From: Brachypterus glaber
Taxonomy: Eukaryota; Arthropoda; Insecta; Coleoptera; Kateretidae
Length of the DNA stretch: 64,000 bases
Reading direction: 5' to 3'
NCBI GenBank assembly: GCA_958510825.1
Contig: OY294046.1
Coordinates: 3,534,001 to 3,598,000, forward strand
This document shows, one piece after another, positions 57,801 through 64,000 of this stretch. The first letter of the stretch is position 1. The number at the start of each line of letters is the position of its first letter. Position numbers and translations under genes: made by a program. The notes under the pieces were generated by a model that was not told the origin of the DNA, did no database searches, and saw only the letters and a list, made by a program, of their open reading frames with translations.

Positions 57801-60479
57801 ACATTTTCCTACTCGTTTTGTTTTTGTAAGAAAAATGGTGTACATTACTCAAGGTAAAGTGTTTGTTAAGGTTTTGCGCACTCGGCTTACGCATCGTGCT
57901 AAATATTATACTTTTCTCTCTAGAGGACATTCATAAAGTATATTACGCCCAGGGGCGTCATAACAGCACGGGCAAGTCCGGCCCCTACCCGTTTTATATT
58001 TTTCAAGCTTAAGTAAGTAAAATCAAGGTAAATTGTGTATCGCGTTTTTGTACTATGAAAATGAAAACAAAAAAAAAAGTAAAAAAAAAACAATCAGTTT
58101 TTTTTACATAGAATTATCGGCTGAATTCAAAAATGTAAAAAATTACAAGGTGTTCCATTAAAAAAAAACATATTTATACCACTTCCGGCAAAACCGGAAG
58201 TGAAACAAAAAATCCGCCATTTTATAACCAATGTAAAACTACACTGAAGCCTCGTTTTTATTGAATGAAGATTAATCTTAATTTTGGAACCTTTAGTGTA
58301 CCTTTTTTAATTTTTTAAAACATTTATTTATTTTTTATTATATATTTATATAAATGTAAAAAAAAAACGTAGAGTACCAGATTGTTTTTTTTTTGCTAAC
58401 TAACATGGGGTGACATAGGGGGAAGGAAGGTCAGTTTCGGTGTAACCATGGGCGGATTTAGGGGGGGTATGCCCCCCCTCCCAGCGAGATATATTAGCAT
58501 AGAAATACCTTCAAAATTATATTTTTGGTGAAAGCACAATTTTTTTCCTTATGGATGCCCCCCCCTCTTAAAATGAAATAAATCAAATTTGGAATGTATT
58601 TTCTTATCTGTGTATTATAAGTAATATTACTTTTGGTAAAAAGAGGTGTGAAAAGGGGATAAAAACCTTTATATAAATATTTAAAGTAAAATAAATAGGT
58701 AATTTTGTAAAAAGTTAATTATTTTTTACTTCACCCAAGAACATTCTTGAGCAAACTTGTATTAAAAAAATTGAAAAAGTTGCTTCTTTGCGATGCAAGG
58801 TTTATGAAAAAAAAAAAAAAATTAACATAGGACTATAATAAGGGAAACTGTTATTTTGTTGGCAGCAGCAGGGCTCCCACCGAAAATGTTTTTTTTTATG
58901 ATTTTATGACAATATTAGGCATTTTATGAAAAATTTTATGACAAAATATTTGGACAAAAAAGCGCAAATCTTCCATTTTAAATCCTTATTCTACAGCACT
59001 TATCTCTAGCCAGGGCCAGACCGAGCCAGTCGAAGCTCCAGGGAAACTTTTTTCCCTATTTTTCCCGAGATTTTTCCAAAACATAATTCAATTACGGCAC
59101 TTGTATACATGTACAGGGGGCTAAAGTGACGCCCCTCCTAAAAAATGGTCGTCAGTCTTTATTAGCTAAGTTAGCGCCGAAGAGAAAAATTTTTACGAAC
59201 TGACGTTTGTTTTTATTTAATATTGTAGGTTTTACAATCTTAGATAAAAAAAAACTGAAGAAAGCCCAAGCGCTGCAAGCAAAAAATCTTACAATTTTAA
59301 TAGTCTATTTTAATTTTAAAACAGTTTTACAATTCAAAATTTTATAAAAATGCAAGATCACAAAAAAACAAAAAAAAAACTTCTTTCCCAGGTCACTCTA
59401 AAGTAAAAATTATGAGTATTTTTAAGAAATTTTATGACTTTTATGACAGTAATTTTATTTTATGATGATTTTAGGACAAATTGGGTCATTTTATGACATT
59501 TTATGATTTTATGACAAGTGGGAGGCCTGCAGCAGTATTCCTCGTTTTTTTTTTTTTTAATTTGAAAACTATAGTATTGTTCTTTTGGCATAATTGTTTT
59601 TACATAATTTATGGACTTTAAAATAATAAAAATACATACCTTCATTCTCAATCTTTCAGCAAGTTGTTGAAATTTCCCAGGCTCATGAAACCTTAGTGCT
59701 CTTTTATTTCTCATGGCTGGTTTAAGCCCTATTCTACTATCAATAAACCGTGTTTCAGAGTTATCATCATTAGACTTTTCTCCTGGTGTCCCTTTAAACT
59801 GCTCTTTCTTTAAAGCCCTAATATTAGCCTTTAACGTAGGTGCTACATGGGTAAGTTGAACTGCCTTACCAGATTTATCAACTGTTCTTCCCTCGTCATC
59901 CAGAATCAACGGGGTTGGTTTATCTGGCACAGAGATTTGCATAATATTCCCCAAAATTCCAGATGATAGCTTATTTTTAATCTGTGCTTGAAGCATTTGT
60001 ATTTTTCTAGCTTTATCTGCATCTCCTCTGTTTAATAAACCTGCAGGTATACCATATATACTAGGAGTTGGTATCGTTAAGTTTGATATGCTTACATGGT
60101 TTCTTTGTGGTGGTTGAAATAAGGTTTTAGGTGGTTCTCTTCTAGAGTCATGCTTACTTTCTCTATCGTCAAACCTGGAGGATTTAGTTCTTTTACTTTC
60201 CCTTTCTCGTGGCTCATCATAACTACGTTTTTTTGACTTGTGAGAAGATCTGAAATCTTCTACAATATCAAAGAGTTTTTCTGCTAATCTAGATGCCTTT
60301 TTACTATCTAAATACGAGCCCAATTTATCAGCAGTTTTTCGTTGGTCATACCCTGAACTTAAACAGTGTACGGCTGTACTGAGTATTGATGAGTCACTAG
60401 ATCCTAAAACTTTGTATACTACTTTGTCTATTGATGGTTTCAAATCGTCTAAATCTCTTCTACTTAAATGAGAAGACAT
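51573..60479 (-). CDS. PRPF3: PRPF3/Prp3, U4/U6 snRNP protein, complete (five exons)
   Basis: Exons (minus order): 60479-59640, 57708-57462, 56040-55770, 53183-52947, 51822-51573; phases fit, giving 614 residues. Prp3 binds U4/U6 snRNA in the U4/U6.U5 tri-snRNP in the nucleus and is needed for spliceosome assembly. Domains: N-terminal PWI-type helical domain (about 1-85), basic/Ser-Arg linker (about 90-130), the central conserved Prp3 domain ([74 protein letters not shown]), and the C-terminal ferredoxin-like DUF1115 domain ([40 protein letters not shown]). It is somewhat shorter than the human protein (683). AATAAA overlaps the stop. It is divergent from MIEN1, 854 bp away. Confidence 0.97.
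52046..52852. mobile_element. Two family B halves in head-to-head orientation (PRPF3 intron 4)
   Basis: 52046-52252 is the plus-strand 5' part of B. At ~52253 it switches to a minus-strand B (gtaaactctctaactcca ... catctagtt) ending at 52852. Outer ends therefore both read aactagatgaaacg inward, making a partial palindrome. A short retroposed insert splits the minus copy at 52496-52550. Confidence 0.8.
52496..52550 (+). mobile_element. ~55-bp 5'-truncated retroposon tail with AATAAA and (TCTA)n
   Basis: It interrupts the B string gttataaacaacg, present intact in other copies. It ends cacgaaataaatctatctat plus further TCTA units: a polyadenylation signal followed by a short tandem tail, as in some non-LTR retrotransposon/SINE 3' ends. 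Confidence 0.6.
52947..53183 (-). CDS. PRPF3: PRPF3 exon 4
   Basis: Acceptor atttctag, donor GTATGT; encodes [20 protein letters not shown] through [17 protein letters not shown]. Confidence 0.96.
53184..53821. other. PRPF3 intron 3, proximal part, no feature
   Basis: Open frames here are short and not gene-like. No repeat family recognised. Confidence 0.4.
53822..55230. repeat. Large inverted-repeat element with TAGGACAA and ACATAAC motif clusters (intron)
   Basis: The ends carry agttgtcctatctgcaaa (53840) and its inverse tttgcagataggacaact (55204). TAGGACA/TGTCCTA recurs through 53820-54360. From 54375 to 55100 a second cluster of acatagcaggtacataac and atacataacatgc-like strings suggests a nested element. 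Non-coding. Confidence 0.55.
55016..55051. repeat. Perfect 36-bp palindrome
   Basis: Two 18-bp arms (TGATACATAACATGCAAT) meet without a spacer at 55033/55034. It sits within the ACATAAC-motif cluster in PRPF3 intron 3. Confidence 0.95.
55440..55640 (+). repeat. Family K module with (GACA)n microsatellite
   Basis: catctgcataccaaatttca, caagttatcgtggaaacaga, then gacagacagacagacagac (interrupted by a few variants) to 55639. A family L-like string (ctacccataacctttttgtt) precedes it. Confidence 0.7.
55770..56040 (-). CDS. PRPF3: PRPF3 exon 3
   Basis: Encodes [20 protein letters not shown] through [20 protein letters not shown]. Markedly more GC-rich than its surroundings. A hAT-like MITE sits about 70 bp upstream in intron 2. 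Confidence 0.97.
56119..56301. mobile_element. 183-bp hAT-like MITE with 10 GGAACTC-type motifs, perfect 8-bp duplication
   Basis: Perfect 16-bp TIRs CGAGGGGCTGACCGCG / CGCGGTCAGCCCCTCG. Target duplication GCGAGAAT at 56111-56118 and 56302-56309. The interior is mostly ten direct copies of (G)GAACTC spaced ~9-20 bp. It sits in PRPF3 intron 2, ~70 bp from exon 3. Confidence 0.9.
56968..57096. mobile_element. ~130-bp palindromic MITE
   Basis: Arms tatacctcaggactaaactt and ggctgttttagtccc with their inverse; an inner hairpin (gcatttctgtttcc / tcaagaaacactaatgc). A related string (cgggactaaacttgccgttt) lies at 56553. Confidence 0.75.
57265..57345 (+). repeat. Family K module, third copy
   Basis: actgcataccaaatttcaag, ctcaaagcgttatcgtggat, acagacagatagaccgacc. 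It lies in PRPF3 intron 2. Confidence 0.6.
57462..57708 (-). CDS. PRPF3: PRPF3 exon 2
   Basis: Acceptor cgtttcag, donor GTAAGT; encodes [20 protein letters not shown] ... [10 protein letters not shown]. The nearby tttttatag is rejected as acceptor because it would break the frame. Confidence 0.95.
57709..58868. other. PRPF3 intron 1, distal part, no gene
   Basis: Two G/C-run inverted strings (gggggggtatgcccccc near 58460). Short ORFs only. Confidence 0.4.
58869..59529. mobile_element. hAT-like element with many TTTTATGA motifs
   Basis: Ends CAGGGCTCCCAC and GTGGGAGGCCTG, with CAGCAG immediately outside both (58863-58868, 59530-59535). TTTTATGAC/TTTTATGAT occurs about a dozen times, clustered at both ends. 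CAGGG termini are hAT-typical; the flanking repeat is 6 rather than 8 bp. It ends ~110 bp from the PRPF3 exon 1 donor. Confidence 0.65.
59640..60479 (-). CDS. PRPF3: PRPF3 exon 1 (start codon, PWI domain)
   Basis: Encodes residues 1-280 ([20 protein letters not shown] ... [17 protein letters not shown]), donor GTATGT, phase 0. The open frame continues into the intron to 59460, but the family alignment requires splicing at RMK to AQLEK. Confidence 0.97.
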
Positions 60480-60688
60480 CTTATTTTATTAACAAACATA
60501 AATGTATTTTTGACACAGTTTTTAGGTTAAAGTTTGGTATGACGAAAGCTTGTTAAAAACGAGATGGAGCTATATAAAACACGTTGGTAAGAGAGAGATA
60601 GACATAATGGAAAGTTGGCCATCTTGTTACAGATTGCCAACTAAACATGATTGCCAACAAAAATCACTATTTTACTAGAGTCAACACA

Positions 60689-60913
60689 AGCGCCTAAATG
60701 CAGCTCTCTATGCAGGAGTTTGTTTTGGTTTTTTTTTTTGGTTTGGACTTCTTATTTAATGAGGGGGCCTTGGTTTACGTTAACGTTGGTTTGGCGTCTG
60801 TTTGGTGTTTTTTTTTGTAAAAAAATGTTTTTTATTTAAAATAACATATAGCAAAACGATCTGCGCATGCGCAGTTTATCAAAACGCTGCATAAAGAGCT
60901 GCACATAGGCGCT
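60689..60913. mobile_element. 225-bp MITE between PRPF3 and MIEN1
   Basis: TIRs AGCGCCTAAATGCAGCTCTC and TGCAG against CTGCATAAAGAGCTGCACAT and AGGCGCT. The interior has GGTTTGG-type T/G-rich strings and a gcgcatgcgc palindrome. Confidence 0.75.
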
Positions 60914-60927
60914 CCTGCGTCTACGTC

Positions 60928-61273
60928 TAGTGTTCTGTGGTCTACGTAGACTACGTCCCAAATTTAACTCGGTCTTTCGCGCTGTTGCCAAATTGTGCAA
61001 TATGATAAATCTGATATTTGCTTGTTTTTTAAATAAATATAAATAAATAATTAATTAATTATTGAACCTTTCAAAAATTATGTCAATTTCATTACAGGGT
61101 CGTTCTCTTAGTCTAAAGTCTTAGTGTTTTTTTTGCAAAAAACACCAAAACAACCAAAGACCAAAGCAAAAAAAAACACCAAAACAACCAAAAACCAAAG
61201 ATATATTAAATTGCAGAATTTGGCAACAGCGCGAAAGACCGAGTTGAATGTGGGCCGTAGACGTTAGTCACTA
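60928..61273. mobile_element. ~345-bp TIR element immediately upstream of MIEN1
   Basis: Arms share AACTCGGTCTTTCGCGCTGT and TGCCAAATT with the inverse at 61213-61245; outer ends TAGTG/CACTA. A ~35-bp tandem pair (aaaacaccaaaacaaccaaa) lies at 61138-61200. It ends 60 bp before the MIEN1 start codon, so it is positioned to contribute promoter or 5' UTR sequence. Confidence 0.8.
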
Positions 61274-61333
61274 TTTTATTAAGAATTTTGGGATTTACTC
61301 GTTTAGCGAATTTTGTTATCTTTTGTGAATTGT

Positions 61334-61365
61334 ATGACGCCTGTTACTGTCGACATAGAATACTG
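61334..61365 (+). CDS. MIEN1: MIEN1-like exon 1
   Basis: 32 bp: ATG to the TG of a split Cys codon, donor GTAAGT. Encodes MTPVTVDIEY plus two bases of Cys11. Confidence 0.78.
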
Positions 61366-62688
61366 GTAAGTCATATAATATATTATTATCTACTAGATTT
61401 TTGGTAAAATTATGCATGTTTGCAAAAATTCGCGACCCAAACGTGTAATAATAGTAGGCCGGTTGTGATCCGGAAACCACTTGTTACAGACACAGCCTGG
61501 CTTCTTGATATTTTGGTAAAATACGCCCCCTAAATGGACTCAATAATCAATATAAATTGAGAAAATCGAGAGCCCAAATAACGAAAATAGAATGAATGAC
61601 TGTGGAAGGGCCTTTGTGGAAGTGGGGGCCCGCCCCAATGTACGGTGGCCTCGGCCACACTGGGCCACAGGCAGAATTATGGGGAGACTTGGGCAGAATT
61701 AGGTGGAGACATGGGGTTTAGTCACCCCAAGTGAATATTAGCCTGTTCAAAATGTTTAGTATTTATTGTAAAAATAAAGACAAGGCAAAAGGCAAAAGTT
61801 CCTTCACCAAAAAGAAAAATACCACACTCTTGAAGTGTTTGATAAAAATAACTCGATTACTTTTATTATTGTCTAACAATAATTATTGTTAGAAATATAT
61901 ATATAACGAACCCTATAGGCGTATTAATGGTGCAGGTCGCTTGCAAAACATCTTTACACTACAATATTTCAAGAACGCTTTGACACTGAGACTTTTTGGA
62001 CCAAACATTTTCCACATGGCAACTTTTGGTCAAAATTTCAAGTCTCTATGTCAAAGCGTTGTTGCAATATCTTAGTGTAAAGTTGTTTTGCAAGCGACCT
62101 GCGCCAATAATACGACTTTATTCACGCTAGCTTTGCCCTTTTTTGCACCGTATTTTAAAAAGTGCATGTTTAGTGTTGTTTTTTGTTGTTTTGAAGAGAT
62201 TATGAAAAATAACAACTGTTATTTTTAGTAATAAATGTGGTTATTTGAAGCAATTTGAAGAACTTGCTGGTCACATTTCAAAAAATCATCCCACTATTAC
62301 AGTAACTGGCCATGAAGGTCGGAGAGGTAAGAAATTGTTAGTTAGGGTATTGCAAAAAAAATACTACATAATTTAGGGAAGATGAAATTGGCACAGATTT
62401 AAGTATTTTTGATTTTTTACTTTTTAGAGACATAGAAGTCGGTTCATTTTTTTTTTCGAGAAGTTTGTTTTTATTTTACTATTTGTATTTCTGTAAAATT
62501 TACAAATTATGTATTTTTTAGCATCTTTTGAAGTTAAAGTCAATGAAGTTACAGTCCACTCGAAACTTTCCACTATGGCCTATCCCGATTTTAAGGACCT
62601 TTCTCAAATAATAAATGAAGCAGAATCTGGCAACGTTGTTAGATCTCCTTGTAAGCAGCAACCAATCACCAGCTGTGCCATTTCATAA
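61334..62688 (+). CDS. MIEN1: MIEN1/selenoprotein W-like (Rdx family) protein, complete (three exons)
   Basis: Exons 61334-61365, 62229-62326 and 62522-62688 splice in frame to 98 residues: MTPVTVDIEYCNKCGYLKQF ... SFEVKVNEVTVHSKL ... QPITSCAIS. The small thioredoxin-like Rdx fold is indicated by beta-strand-C-x2-C (Cys11, Cys14), GHEGRRASFEV and the HSKL turn. Cys replaces selenocysteine, so no SECIS is needed. The last four residues, CAIS, form a CaaX box, as in MIEN1 (prenylated, membrane-associated) rather than SelW. Rdx proteins are redox-active; MIEN1 is linked to signalling and migration in vertebrates. All exons are shorter than common ORF cutoffs. It shares an intergenic region head-to-head with PRPF3. 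Confidence 0.8.
61920..62114. mobile_element. 195-bp MITE in MIEN1 intron 1
   Basis: TIRs CGTATTAATGGTGCAGGTCG / CGACCTGCGCCAATAATACG; the inner arm ttgcaaaaca / tgttttgcaa. The core resembles the family K string (aaatttcaagtctctatgtc). Confidence 0.8.
62229..62326 (+). CDS. MIEN1: MIEN1-like exon 2
   Basis: Acceptor tatttttag, donor GTAAGA. Completes Cys11, then NKCGYLKQFEELAGHISKNH and PTITVTGHEGRR. Confidence 0.82.
62522..62688 (+). CDS. MIEN1: MIEN1-like exon 3
   Basis: Acceptor tattttttag. ASFEVKVNEVTVHSKLSTMA, YPDFKDLSQIINEAESGNVV and RSPCKQQPITSCAIS, then TAA. Confidence 0.82.
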
Positions 62689-62819
62689 ACAAAAATTAAA
62701 TTTTAACCTAAATTAATTTAATGTGTCCAAAAAATATAGATTTTAAATGGTTTATTAGTTTATAGATATGTTGCTCCCAGGTCAAATTTTTATTTATTAC
62801 AACTCCCAGATTTTTTGTA

Positions 62820-63232
62820 CAATATCGTCTTGTAAATTTCAGAACGTCGTATCTCAAATACAACTTTTTACAGGAATGAGAAATAACTCTATCGCATTAT
62901 CCATAGGTTGAAAATGTACTTTTTTAATATAAACTTAATACATTTAAACTTCAAAAAGTTTTATAAAATGCGCATAAGATGTCAAAAAAGCGTCGACAAA
63001 TGCAAAAAGTGCGTTCCAAAATAGTTAACTAGATCTAAGAGATACGAGGTTTAAAAATTTATTAATTTATAATCATCTAAGATTCGACGTTACTATTTTG
63101 CTCATATTGTTATTTCAAAAAAATAGCAGGTGAAACTTATTTTTTAGATGTAAATTGATAATATAAAGCGTTTAAGTCCAAAATCGAAAAAAATTGAGAT
63201 ACGACGTCCTGAAATTTAGAAGACGATATCGA
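62820..63232. repeat. Foldback element downstream of MIEN1
   Basis: atatcgtcttgtaaatttca and aacgtcgtatctcaa (62822-62857) reappear inverted at 63195-63232 (ttgagatacgacgtcctgaa ... agacgatatcg). Non-coding. Confidence 0.75.
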
Positions 63233-64000
63233 TACCCCCAAGCAACAAAGCCGTAACTCCCATATTGTCATTTTTCACGACAGCTAAATTTCTAAAATAT
63301 TTTTTTTTGTTATTTAAGGGTGGGTAAATGATTGAAGTGGAAAAGGAAGTCATGTGATACATCATTTGAAAGCTTATAAAATTCTCTATTTAACTGTTTA
63401 AGTATTTATTGTTTATTTACTGTTTGTTTCTGATAATATTCAAGTTTAGAATTCCTTACTTTAGTGATTTTAAGTAAACTTTTGCTTAAAGTGGACTGTG
63501 GACAAACCTGAGTAGTACCACCATGTGTGTCTTTTTTAAAGGCATTTACCTATGAGTATAACTCAAAATGGGTCTAACTTGAGTTACATCCTTGTTGCTT
63601 GGGAGTGTCGATATGTAGAGTAACTTGTAGTTGAGTACAAGTGGTCGGATCGAGGTATTCATTTACTCGCAAAAAATAGAATTTTCAAGAAACTACTATT
63701 GAAAGCAAATAGACACTTTAATAGTATATTGTGCTTGTGTTTAATAGTATATTGTGCTTTTTTTTACCCGTCTGTAGTTTCCGGACTCCGCTTCGCGTCG
63801 TCCGTAAATTCTACAGACTCTTCTGCGCATACTTACGTTTGTCTAAGCAGTACTGCGCATCGTAACTGGTGACCGACAATTTTTTTTGCTTGAAATGGAC
63901 ATAAATCATTATTACCACTACATCTTGTGTTCCTTATTTTAAAGAATTAAAACTTTTAACAGTTCCTTCCATTTACATTAAGGAAGTACTTATGTTTGTT
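63233..64000. other. No gene seen at the right edge
   Basis: A family S fragment lies at ~63355-63400. A short inverted pair (gtctgtag / ctacagac, 63772-63840) encloses a GC-richer loop. No coding region recognised. Confidence 0.4.

Noticed and set aside
59460..59639. Extension of PRPF3 exon 1 ORF past RMK
   Set aside because: It reads through the GTATGT donor into intron and a MITE; the conserved protein continues with AQLEK from the next exon.
1..64000. rRNA and tRNA genes, full-length transposases, reverse transcriptases or viral genes
   Set aside because: None recognised on either strand; all mobile elements here appear non-autonomous.

Overview
The window is nuclear DNA from an animal, almost certainly an insect. 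It is AT-rich and intron-containing, with metazoan genes embedded in dense non-autonomous DNA transposons, foldback elements and microsatellite-bearing repeats. A beetle or similar TE-rich insect is my guess; the sequence alone does not settle the order. A 200-base run of N (27363-27562) marks an assembly gap. No rRNA, tRNA, CRISPR or bacterial-type operon was recognised.

Four cellular genes can be supported. (1) Bases 1-1959 (+) hold the last coding exon of a large, disordered nuclear-type protein with a SUMO-motif cluster and a 14-unit SSHNRD repeat. (2) Seven spliced exons from 32444 to 43784 (+) encode the C-terminal 438 residues of a SERAC1-type serine hydrolase; its first exon(s) were not found. 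(3) Five exons from 60479 down to 51573 (-) give a complete 614-residue PRPF3/Prp3 spliceosomal protein. (4) Three small exons from 61334 to 62688 (+) give a complete 98-residue MIEN1/selenoprotein-W-like thioredoxin-fold protein with CxxC and a C-terminal CaaX box. Genes 3 and 4 are head-to-head with 854 bp between start codons, and that gap holds two MITE-like elements. Reading frame is kept through every splice junction of genes 2-4, which is the main support for the models.

From 2 to 31 kb I see no convincing cellular gene. The region is layered repeats: a MITE pair with TA target sites (2772, 10875), a tandem array of seven ~213-bp foldback units (5353-6832), several copies of a ~690-bp repeat with a terminal stem-loop and GACA microsatellite (family B), TIR families with dinucleotide target duplications (C and E), hAT-like elements with 8-bp duplications, and kilobase-scale palindromes (D). 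One foldback element (19711-21725) carries a small zinc-binding-type ORF. The same families fill the introns of SERAC1 and PRPF3. In SERAC1, repeats end within 12-20 bp of two splice acceptors.

The most unusual signals are: a frame-preserving copy of part of gene 1's own coding sequence just past its stop codon; two TIR families sharing CCCWGGTAG ends whose 2-bp target duplications are not restricted to TA, one confirmed by a paralogous empty site inside the window; hAT-like elements packed with element-specific short motifs; the concatemer of palindromic units; and foldback elements holding coding-like cargo.
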